Under the pieces are notes generated by a model. That model was not told the origin of the DNA, searched no databases, and was given only the letters and a program-made list of their open reading frames with translations. This document shows positions 1 through 6,665 of a DNA stretch of 64,000 bases, one piece after another. Source of the DNA: a virus; the IMG/VR virus record IMGVR_UViG_3300045125_000168, positions 172,431 through 236,430 of that record; one strand, written 5' to 3'. Numbering within the stretch: position 1 is the stretch's first letter; each line of letters opens with the position of its first letter. Position numbers and translations under genes: made by a program.

Positions 1-1475
1 ATTTTTTGGCCGTGGAGAGACAGCCAGTGGATACCTGCGAGCAGGCTGCGGCCTTCGCTCACAAGGCTACGACGCTCGGAAGCGGTGACTTGTTTACGGT
101 CGAGGGAGTGAACGTCTTTGAGAGCGGCAGCCACTTCTTTTTCGAGGTTTTCAAGACGTTTTGCAGTAGCAAGAGCCGCCTTGAACTTTCCTGCGCGAGC
201 CAAAGCACGAACCTTGCGGAACATGGCTTCTGCTTTCGCAGCTTCGTCTTTGTCACTGTCGATCGATTCTTGAGCGGCCTGAGGTAATTTCATTTCTTCG
301 TCCTCCGAGTCTTCGTCATGGCTTGCGTCTTCTTCGTTAGCGAAACCCGCGTTCTTCTCTTCGTCATCCGCTGCTTCGGGAAGAGGAGCAGCGTGTTCCT
401 CACTGGCAAGAGCCGCGAGTCCTTCGCGAGCCAGTTCAAAGTCACCTTTTTTGAGCAAAGCAGCGACCGTGCGGGTAGCCTTCAGGCGTTCTGCTTTTTT
501 GAGGCAAGCGGTAGCCTTGGCGATATCACCTTGGCGAGCGGCAGCTTCCGCTGCGCTTTGAGCCTCTAGCTCGTCATGGCTTGGATCTTCAACCACCAAT
601 TCTTCTTTACCAGCTTCGGCTTCGTCTTCCAAAATCTCGTCAGAGGCTTCGCAGTGCTCTTCCCCTGGCGCACATTCTTTGGCTTTTGCCATCATGTCTT
701 CGGCAGCTTTCATCATGCTTGCAGCTTTGGACTGATCGGCAGTCGGGTCTTTCATCATTTCTTCGGCAGCTTTCATCAGGTAGCAGGCTTTTTCAGCCTC
801 AGCCTTTTTGCCTTCATCAGCGATAGCTTTGGCTTCTTCTTCCATCACTTCACTTTTGCAGACTTCACCTGATTTCTCATCGCACTCTTCAAGATCCGCT
901 AGGATCTCTTCGAGGGCGCGAGCGCGAACGAGGTCGCCTTTTTTCTTAAGATTTGCCTTGAGCGTGGCCAAGGCTTCGCGTTGCGAGACCTTCATATCGT
1001 TATCCTCATCTTGTGGCTCTTGCGACATATTATAAGCCGTTAGGTACTTCCGAGCTTCAACAATGTAACCACCGTTGAGCAACACGTTCGCAAGAATCGA
1101 AACTGTTTCGTTGCTTGCATCCGCGAAGTCTGCGTGGTCCTCTGGTGACTCCAGATAATCTCCACCAGCCGTAAAAGCTGCATCAGGCGCACCTGTCGGT
1201 GGCAATTCAGCAATCACGCTTGCAGCGATCTGCACAGATTCACCGTCTCGTTCGTGAACAAACGCTTCGACCGCAGCACCAAGATAGGTGTGAGCCAAAG
1301 TGTAGTTCGGTTTTTCCTCACGAAGTAGCTTGGCCGCATGAGCTAAAAGTCTATGAGCCACAGGTTTTGATGGGGCTTTGTTGTGATTTAAAACCTTTTC
1401 CAAGGCTTCCACTTCAGCCAATAAAACTGTGTCCCCACGATTTTTTAGCTCGCGCAGCGCATTTTTCAATGTCAT
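1..1475 (-). CDS. Ala/Glu/Lys-rich helical protein with TPR-like units (3' end outside window)
   Basis: The frame is open from an ATG at 1475, preceded by a CTCCAGGAGATCC ribosome site, to the window edge (at least 491 codons, no stop). The protein is strongly acidic and helical. It repeats a degenerate unit of the form A-x-x-L-x-x-x-G-D/K-x-x-x-A-x-x-x-L (for example LLKKGDFELAREGLAALA and LARAGKFKAALATAKRLE), which suggests TPR-like helical pairs. It also carries two copies of an MMKAAE(E/D)MM segment near the middle. I do not recognise the family. A capsid-core or scaffold role would fit the composition and a phage with a prohead protease, but nothing here proves it. Confidence 0.6.
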   Translation of the reverse strand, partial: MTLKNALRELKNRGDTVLLAEVEALEKVLNHNKAPSKPVAHRLLAHAAKLLREEKPNYTLAHTYLGAAVEAFVHERDGESVQIAASVIAELPPTGAPDAAFTAGGDYLESPEDHADFADASNETVSILANVLLNGGYIVEARKYLTAYNMSQEPQDEDNDMKVSQREALATLKANLKKKGDLVRARALEEILADLEECDEKSGEVCKSEVMEEEAKAIADEGKKAEAEKACYLMKAAEEMMKDPTADQSKAASMMKAAEDMMAKAKECAPGEEHCEASDEILEDEAEAGKEELVVEDPSHDELEAQSAAEAAARQGDIAKATACLKKAERLKATRTVAALLKKGDFELAREGLAALASEEHAAPLPEAADDEEKNAGFANEEDASHDEDSEDEEMKLPQAAQESIDSDKDEAAKAEAMFRKVRALARAGKFKAALATAKRLENLEKEVAAALKDVHSLDRKQVTASERRSLVSEGRSLLAGIHWLSLHGQK

Positions 1476-1579
1476 GACGGATCTCCTGGAGAAATAAGTT
1501 CGCGCTGCTCAACACCTAATGGTAATAATGACGACAACCTCGTGGAGGAGGTTAGAAACTGAAATCGAATATTGAATCT

Positions 1580-1849
1580 TTACGCTTTAGCTTGTCCTTG
1601 CATCCGAGCTTGTTGCGACTTCAGGGCTTCTGAAAGACGCAGGGGTCGCCCACTCACTTCTTTACCTTGCATCTCTTGCAAGGCCAGTTCTCCTTCTTTG
1701 ACCTCGATAAAGCCATACCCTTTTGACCGACCAGTTTCGCGGTCTTTGATGATACGGATTGACCCAGGGCGAACACCATAAGGTTGGAATGCTGCCTCTA
1801 GTTCTTGTTCCGTAACCTTCCATGCTAAGTTTCCCAGATAAAGGCGCAT
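1580..1849 (-). CDS. RRM-type RNA-binding protein
   Basis: This is an 89-residue single RNA-recognition motif. RNP2 is LYLGNL at residues 3-8 and RNP1 is KGYGFIEV at about 43-50, with a short Gln/Ala-rich tail. Such small RRM proteins bind single-stranded RNA and are common in cyanobacteria and some other bacteria; they are unusual in phages. The ATG at 1849 is chosen over upstream alternatives because an AGGAG lies 9 nt before it and the RRM begins at residue 2. The gene is isolated: a hairpin and a terminator-like structure lie just upstream (1872-1921), and a small inverted repeat (1536-1553) follows it. A role in phage or host mRNA fate is inference. Confidence 0.85.
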   Translation of the reverse strand: MRLYLGNLAWKVTEQELEAAFQPYGVRPGSIRIIKDRETGRSKGYGFIEVKEGELALQEMQGKEVSGRPLRLSEALKSQQARMQGQAKA

Positions 1850-1871
1850 CACTGTGGGCTCCTGACTCCGT

Positions 1872-1890
1872 GTTTGTTGAAGTAACAAAC
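1872..1890 (-). promoter_or_regulatory. Leader hairpin upstream of RRM gene
   Basis: A perfect 7-bp inverted repeat, GTTTGTT/AACAAAC, with a 5-nt loop. It lies 22-41 nt upstream of the RRM start codon, between that start and the terminator at 1893-1921. It would form in the 5' leader of the RRM mRNA. As the product binds RNA, cis autoregulation is possible but unproven. Confidence 0.4.
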
Positions 1891-1892
1891 AA

Positions 1893-1921
1893 AAACCCTT
1901 TAAATATCCCTAAAAGGGTTT
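1893..1921 (-). terminator. Rho-independent terminator after zinc-ribbon gene
   Basis: The inverted repeat AAACCCTTT/AAAGGGTTT (9 bp, 11-nt loop) is followed on the minus strand by a T-rich run. It lies between the zinc-ribbon gene ending at 1976 and the RRM gene starting at 1849, so it should separate the two transcripts. Confidence 0.55.
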
Positions 1922-1975
1922 GGAGTAACCGACCCACACCGATCTGGGGTGGGCTAAAAATTAAAAATCTCTTTT

Positions 1976-2387
1976 TTAATCTTGGACATGATTCTCTTTA
2001 GGTAATTTCGCTCCGCAGCAGTGACACCAGAAGTCCCGATCCTTTCAAAATCAGATGCATATTCTGCATCGTTTCGGAACCACATTGCGGGCATTCTACT
2101 TTTTGCAAATAGTCTTTTTTGAGATCATCCCTCAGCAGGCGCTCAAGCTGCATCGGGGTAAGCTCTTCAATAAAACGCGCATACTTGCCCGAGAGAGGGC
2201 TGAAAGGATCAAGCCCCATCTCGGCATAGTATTGCTTCCCAGTCTCTGGGTCTTCATAAAGCCCGTAAGAAAACCCGCATCCGGTGGTGGTCCTCGAAAG
2301 AGATACACCGGACGATATGGCTGGTAATCGGTGGGTTTCTGGGTGTAAGGAAGTAGGCCCCCCACCAAATCCTAAAATTAGTTTCAT
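1976..2387 (-). CDS. Zinc-ribbon protein, frame interrupted
   Basis: Three single-base breaks split the gene: in a G6 run near 2357, near 2275, and in a GGG near 2036. Rejoined, the C-terminus reads VECPQCGSETMQ, then about 15 residues, then FWCHCCGAKL. This gives a CxxC-CxxC zinc ribbon of the kind found in many small phage proteins. Uncorrected, the frame stops at 1998 and loses the second CxxC. The N-terminal half is rich in Pro and Tyr and contains a YEDPETGKQYY segment. The start overlaps the stop of the upstream gene (ATGA at 2384-2387), so the two are co-translated. The function is unknown; binding of nucleic acid or protein through zinc is the usual role of such ribbons. Confidence 0.6.
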
Positions 2388-3153
2388 GACGGGCGACTCA
2401 TGGTTTTAACATAATCCGAGCCTAGAATCTGCGTGACCGCACCCAACGCCCATTTTTCCCAGGTTTTCTGCGATTTCGTCGGAGCGAGACTGCTCGTGAC
2501 TTCCAGAACGCGAAGATCGGACACATCCTTCGCGGCTTTGGCCAAGGTCACAATCTTTTCTCGGGGTAGTTCATAACGACTCCATGCGAGAGCAGATCCT
2601 GCATGGTCCAAGACCTCTTCGGCAATCGTTAGAAGCTCACGACGCAAACCCAAGTGGCAAGCGTCTTCACTTGCAGAAGCCACGACAGGGGCTGGAAGCT
2701 CCAAGTCACCGACCGTCCAGTCCTGCTTCAGGTTGTAAGTGCAGATCACCGAGGCTTGGTCTTTCTGGGCGATCGCGACTTTCGCGTTCAACTCTTCAGC
2801 ACCGATGGTGAACTCGCCAAGCGGAACAGCCGCGCCTTTGGTTTCCATCAGAAGAGCGTTGATCTCGTCTTGGAACGCTTTGAAAGCCGGGTTCAAATCT
2901 TGCTCTAGCTTGGTCAAAGCCGCTAAAATGCGCGATTTCGGGTCGATCGGTGCGGCTTCTTCTGGCGCAGGCGCAGCTTCTTCCTCAGCTTGCTCCTCGG
3001 CCTCTGGCGCTTCCTCGGGTTCCTCAGCAGGGGCCTCGGCAACCTCTTGGAGTGCGATCACGGCGAGGCGTTCCGCATCTTTTTTGAGATCGATCCTGCC
3101 TCAACCTTTTTTCTTAATTCAGACAAAAACGCTAGAGTATGAGCGCGTTGCAT
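2384..3153 (-). CDS. Protein with acidic Pro/Glu/Ala linker, unknown
   Basis: The ATG at 3153 has a strong AAGGAG ribosome site and begins MQRAHTLAFLSELRKKVEA. A one-base gap near 3100 separates it from the long frame that starts at 3061. After a roughly 40-residue Glu/Pro/Ala tract, the rest (about 170 residues) has alternating helical and beta character and no motif I recognise. It contains two Cys, far apart. The stop overlaps the next start by 4 nt. It lies between the ferritin-like and zinc-ribbon genes in one operon. The linker and its context suggest a virion-associated or packaged protein, but this is weak. Confidence 0.5.
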
Positions 3154-3165
3154 ACCACCGTCTCC

Positions 3166-3647
3166 TTAGAGTTCGTTGCGCAGAAGGGATTGAAGCTCGT
3201 GCGTGTGTTCCTGCTCTTTGGCCAGGATGTTTTCTAATTCTATTTTAAGGGGGAGTCTTCGCCAAGCTGCGAAATGATCTTCCCGTATAAGGCAACAGCC
3301 TCTTGCTCAAACTTGAGTTGCAACCGAATCAGGTCTTCAATCTTAGACCCCTTCGGAAGCTCGGGAATGATGTGGCGCTTGACCGTAGGTCGTTCACCCA
3401 TTCCGACGATGTAGCGTTGCAGGAGAGAAATATGCGAGGCTTCTTCTCCGGCATTTTCCTCGAAATCCGCAGCAATCGCTGGGCTACAAAGACCGAGGAG
3501 CGATTCTTTATAGGCGTAGTAAAGATCCCACTGCCTAAATTCGCCCATCAAGGCTTCTTGCAAAAGTCCAAGAACCCCCACGTCCTGAGCCGATAAGAGA
3601 TCGGCAGGAGTAGCGGCTAAGACATATAATTTGCGCAAGAAAGACAT
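3166..3647 (-). CDS. Ferritin-like diiron protein
   Basis: With one missing C restored near 3249 (a CCCC run), the protein is about 160 residues and forms the four-helix ferritin-like pattern. Helix A contains GEFRQWDLYYAY (Glu ligand). Helix B has EEASH (ExxH). Helix C has KFEQEAVALYG (Glu). Helix D has KEQEHTHEL (ExxH). These six residues are the standard ligands of a non-haem diiron site, as in bacterioferritin or Dps-like and rubrerythrin-like proteins. The uncorrected frame stops at 3240 and loses helix D. The ATG at 3647 follows AAAGGTAGAG and gives MSFLRKLYVLAATP, which matches the shared N-terminal signature of this window. Iron or peroxide handling is family knowledge; the role in the phage is unknown. 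Confidence 0.65.
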
Positions 3648-3682
3648 AAGCTCTACCTTTATCAATATAAATCTTGCCCGAC

Positions 3683-3958
3683 TTATTTTTTCAAACTGCT
3701 GAGATACAACCACTTCGCAAGAGCCGTGCGAATCTGTTTTTTGACGACCGCGAACTGCTCGGCGTTCTGAGCTTTTTCCAACTCTGTTTTAACTTTGTTC
3801 TCAATGCGAGATAAGTGACCAGCAAAGTCACTGCGCATTTTGTCTAAATCTTGGTTGACCACTTTCCACGCCTCTTCACCCAAAAACTCTTTGGTCGCGG
3901 GCGATAAGGTCGAACCAAGCGCCTTTTTGCGGTTGACTTTTTTCAAGAATGAAACCAT
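3683..3958 (-). CDS. Small basic helical protein, unknown
   Basis: About 91 residues, Lys-rich and mostly helical, starting MVSFLKKVNRKKAL. The start at 3958 is chosen because AAGGGGG lies just before it and because the first residues fit the F-L-K-K-V N-terminal signature found on other genes here. A longer frame would begin at 4009, overlapping rfbC. I recognise no domain. It sits between rfbC and the ferritin-like gene in the same operon. Confidence 0.5.
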   Translation of the reverse strand: MVSFLKKVNRKKALGSTLSPATKEFLGEEAWKVVNQDLDKMRSDFAGHLSRIENKVKTELEKAQNAEQFAVVKKQIRTALAKWLYLSSLKK

Positions 3959-3987
3959 ACGGTGCCCCCTTCGCAAATCGATCAAAG

Positions 3988-4515
3988 CTAAATCTTGATG
4001 AGAGGCCAACTCTGATCGCGGGGATTGACTAAGAGAGGAGTCTCAGGCCATTCGATACCAAGCGCAGGGTCATCCCACCGGAGACCGTCTTCGGCACTTT
4101 TTTCATAAGGGTAATCGACTTTGTACTGAACGATCGCCGTTTCAGACAGAACTAGAAAGCCGTGGGCCAAACCTTTGGGGACATAAAGACTCCAGTGGTT
4201 GTCCTCATTAAGATGAAACCCAGCCCATTTCAGATAGCTCGGGGAGTCAGGTCGAAGGTCCACAATCACGTCATAGATGGAACCCGCAACACACCGCACG
4301 AGTTTCGCCTGAGCCGATCCACCTTTTTGAAAGTGCAAGCCTCGCAAGGTGCCTTTCATGCTTTTGGACTGATTGTCTTGAATCCATCTCTCGTGGATGC
4401 CTGCGGAGCGGAAGTCTGACAGATTGTACGGGACCAAAAAATGTCCTCGGTCATCCGAAAAAACATCAGGCTTAAAGATGCAGGCTTGATAGACAGAAGT
4501 TGTCAACTTTTCCAC
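3988..4515 (-). CDS. rfbC: dTDP-4-dehydrorhamnose 3,5-epimerase
   Basis: A 175-residue cupin of normal family length. It shows the epimerase motifs GTLRGLHFQ (catalytic His), a GSIYDVIVDLR strand, YVPKGLAHGF and an RWDDPALGIEWP tail. The enzyme epimerises C3 and C5 of dTDP-4-keto-6-deoxyglucose, the third step of dTDP-L-rhamnose synthesis. It is translationally coupled to rfbD (13-nt overlap, rfbD upstream). rfbA and rfbB are not in this window, so the pathway either draws on the host pool or the other genes lie elsewhere. It presumably supplies sugar for host-surface or virion glycosylation. Confidence 0.93.
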   Translation of the reverse strand: MEKLTTSVYQACIFKPDVFSDDRGHFLVPYNLSDFRSAGIHERWIQDNQSKSMKGTLRGLHFQKGGSAQAKLVRCVAGSIYDVIVDLRPDSPSYLKWAGFHLNEDNHWSLYVPKGLAHGFLVLSETAIVQYKVDYPYEKSAEDGLRWDDPALGIEWPETPLLVNPRDQSWPLIKI

Positions 4516-5396
4516 AAGCGACCCTTTTCTTGGAGTTCCTCTAAGTGTTCGACTAACCTAATCTTCCAATCGACGATATGCTGCGGAGCTAGGGCTTGTG
4601 CCTTGGTGGTGTCCAGGGCCGAGAAGGTCGGACGCAAGGCGCGGGCGCGGTGCTCATCACTACTTAAAAACGGCTTGACTTTCAGATCGATATTCACCAC
4701 GGCACTGAGATAGGACGCAATCACCTGAGCCTGATCGCAGCGCGAGGGCACCGTCGTCGCAGAACCCGAAACATGGATTAGACCCCGAAGCCGAGCGTCA
4801 CTGAGCGCCTGGACAATAAAGCCTGCGACATCCTGAGCGTGAGTTGGAAAGCCAAATTGATCGGATACCACGGGTATAGAGTTTGAGTTCTTTAAATTGC
4901 GGACAATCGCTTCCGGGAACGACGCCCGTGCTCGACCGTACACCCAACTGGTGCGCACCAAAAGAAAAGGTTTTAAACAGTGCCTGAGAAATAGCTCTTC
5001 CCCGAGTAATTTGGTCAGACCATAGACCTGAATCGGCCCCGCTTGGTCGTCCTCACGGTAAGGGATGTGGTGCTCTTTGCCACCAAAGATATAGTCCGTC
5101 GAGATATGCACCACGAGCTTACAGGCTTGAAGCTCCGAACAGACCTTGGCTACCCGTTCGGCAAGAGCCGCGTTGAGTAGGAAGGCTTGGTGCAAATGCT
5201 GCTCGGCCTGATCGACGTTGGTGTAGGCCGCAGCATTGATGACCACTTCAGGGTTCACCGACCGCAGATAGAACTCCAGGGCCTCTAGGTTCGAGAGGTC
5301 ACACTCCTGTCTCGTGGGGGCTAAGACAGGGTAGCCGTGCAAAAGTCGCCTAAGCTCCGTGCCGATCAGCCCTGAGCCACCCAGAATCACGATCAT
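4503..5396 (-). CDS. rfbD: dTDP-4-dehydrorhamnose reductase
   Basis: A 297-residue extended short-chain dehydrogenase of normal length. The N-terminal nucleotide-binding glycine motif is GGSGLIG (residues 6-12), followed by NAAAYTNVDQAE, a STDYIFGG segment and the YGLTK active-site Tyr/Lys pair, all typical of RfbD. It reduces dTDP-4-keto-L-rhamnose with NADPH to dTDP-L-rhamnose. It is the first gene of the leftward operon. Its start faces the plus-strand Nudix gene across about 150 bp that hold a promoter and hairpin. Rhamnose genes in phages are known but uncommon. Confidence 0.93.
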   Translation of the reverse strand: MIVILGGSGLIGTELRRLLHGYPVLAPTRQECDLSNLEALEFYLRSVNPEVVINAAAYTNVDQAEQHLHQAFLLNAALAERVAKVCSELQACKLVVHISTDYIFGGKEHHIPYREDDQAGPIQVYGLTKLLGEELFLRHCLKPFLLVRTSWVYGRARASFPEAIVRNLKNSNSIPVVSDQFGFPTHAQDVAGFIVQALSDARLRGLIHVSGSATTVPSRCDQAQVIASYLSAVVNIDLKVKPFLSSDEHRARALRPTFSALDTTKAQALAPQHIVDWKIRLVEHLEELQEKGRLWKS

Positions 5397-5417
5397 GTCG
5401 AACCTCGCTTGGATTGC

Positions 5418-5445
5418 TTGACAAACATCTTAGCTTGCTTTTAAT
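5418..5445 (+). promoter_or_regulatory. Sigma70-like promoter for Nudix-ART pair
   Basis: TTGACA (5418-5423), a 16-nt spacer, then TTTAAT (5440-5445). It points right toward the Nudix gene at 5551. The spacer shares the 9-mer CTTAGCTTG with the candidate promoter at 30507-30535. Confidence 0.5.
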
Positions 5446-5457
5446 TTGTAGACAAAT
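5444..5457. promoter_or_regulatory. Palindrome overlapping the -10 region (candidate operator)
   Basis: ATTTGT-AG-ACAAAT is a perfect 6+2+6 palindrome that begins inside the -10 of the promoter at 5418 and covers the likely start site. The placement is typical of a repressor operator. No regulator is assigned; the HTH protein at 9061 is a candidate. Confidence 0.35.
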
Positions 5458-5481
5458 CGCTAAAGCTACTTTGTGTACGGT

Positions 5482-5513
5482 AAAAAGGTGTTCTCATGGA
5501 GGGCACCTTTTTT
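5482..5513 (+). terminator. Strong hairpin with flanking A and T runs in the leader
   Basis: A-run, then a 9-bp stem with two G-U pairs (5487-5495/5499-5507) and a 3-nt loop, then T6. It looks like a bidirectional rho-independent terminator. It lies between the promoter at 5418 and the Nudix start at 5551, so it could act as an attenuator. Confidence 0.6.
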
Positions 5514-5550
5514 GTCCCAAAAGATTCAACACGACCTAGAGGAGTCTTTC

Positions 5551-6041
5551 ATGCAGACCTTCCTGAAACGTGTTGCTGATAGATATAGTGTCGTGGCTGA
5601 GATTGGCTCGGGCAAACACGCCCTGACAACCGACGAGAGCGGGAAGTTTTGGGGGAACGCAGGTGCAGGGGGAGTGTTTTGGGCTAAGGAGACGGGCCGT
5701 ATCCTTCTAGCGTACCGCAGCGCCTTGGTGAATGAGCCGCACACTTGGGGTGTGTGGGGTGGGGCCGTGGACAAGGGCGAATCGCCAGAAGATACCGTGA
5801 GACGAGAAATCAAAGAAGAGACCAAGTACGCTGGGGCCTATCAACTCAAGCCGCTCTACGTCTACCAAAACGGCAACTTTCGTTATCACAATTTTCTTAT
5901 TACCGTGCCAAAAGAGTTTGACCCGATCCTCTGCTGGGAAACCGAAGACTTTGGATGGTTTGACTTAGGGGCTTTCCTAAGCCGCTGCACTTCGGTCTCA
6001 AAGCTCTTTTGCCGCACTTAGAAAAAGAAATCAAAAGGTGA
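5551..6041 (+). CDS. Nudix hydrolase with shared N-terminal signature
   Basis: The Nudix box reads GGAVDKGES-(5)-RREIKEET, close to Gx5Ex7REUxEExGU, with the usual preceding WGVWGG. It binds Mg and would cleave a nucleoside-diphosphate-X such as ADP-ribose or NAD(H). The frame as read stops at 6021, but adding one G to the GGGG at about 5967-5970 gives GFPKPLHFGLKALLPHLEKE, the normal end of Nudix proteins, with the stop at 6039-6041. The ATG at 5551 follows AGAGGAG and gives MQTFLKRVADRYSVVAE, the shared signature. It is transcribed with the ART-like gene next door, so ADP-ribose turnover is a natural guess. Confidence 0.85.
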
Positions 6042-6046
6042 CCCCT

Positions 6047-6637
6047 ATGTTGTACAGCTTCCTTGAACAGGTATCGGCAAAGTACGCCGTGATTGCTGAA
6101 CCCACCCTGACCCTGTGGCATGGTGGTAACCTGGAGTTTTCCTCGGAAAGCATCTCACATCGGGGTGGTAGATGGGAGCACGGTCCTGGCCTTTATCTCA
6201 CCACGCACTATGATACAGCAAAAAAATATGCCAAAGGGTCTCGCAAGCTCTATCAAGTTGTCGTTCGGGAGGGAAAAGATCTTTCCGACGTGAACTTACC
6301 GATCGATGCTGTTCATGCTTTTATAGATGAGTATTTTATTCGAGCGCGTAAGCGAGACTTGTTAGCGCGAATCGAAAAGCATGTGGTGAATAACAAAATC
6401 AACGCCGAGACTTTTTTGAATATTACGATCAATGAAAATGGCATCAGAAACACGGATACCGATCGGTTGAGAAATTTTTTAGTCCAGCAAGGAGCCGACT
6501 ATCTGGTTGTGGATAACCCTTTTGGTTGGGGCGAAAGAATGCTTGTGCTTTTCAACATGAAAAACATGGTTAGTAAGAAAAGAATAACGCCAAAAGACAC
6601 TATTGAAGTGTTTGATCTGCCGAAAGAGTTTGCCTAA
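6047..6637 (+). CDS. ADP-ribosyltransferase-like protein (H-Y type), packaged-effector candidate
   Basis: 196 residues from the ATG at 6047, with AAGGTGA just before it. After the N-terminal signature MLYSFLEQVSAKYAVIAE comes LWHGG, then EHGPGLYLTTHYDTAKKYA and LYQVVV. This H-G...G-x-Y-x-T...A-x-x-Y-A pattern is typical of the ART fold of PARP-like and DUF3990-like proteins (the His and Tyr of the H-Y-E class). I cannot identify the third catalytic residue with confidence. If active it would use NAD. It lies 5 nt after the corrected Nudix stop, so the two are one operon. Confidence 0.55.
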   Translation: MLYSFLEQVSAKYAVIAEPTLTLWHGGNLEFSSESISHRGGRWEHGPGLYLTTHYDTAKKYAKGSRKLYQVVVREGKDLSDVNLPIDAVHAFIDEYFIRARKRDLLARIEKHVVNNKINAETFLNITINENGIRNTDTDRLRNFLVQQGADYLVVDNPFGWGERMLVLFNMKNMVSKKRITPKDTIEVFDLPKEFA

Positions 6638-6665
6638 TTTCGCAGATGATCTTTTTTGCGGTCCC

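Noticed and set aside
576-872. Phe- and His-rich plus-strand frames in the first kilobase
   Set aside because: They are antisense shadows of the Glu/Lys/Ala-rich minus-strand gene.
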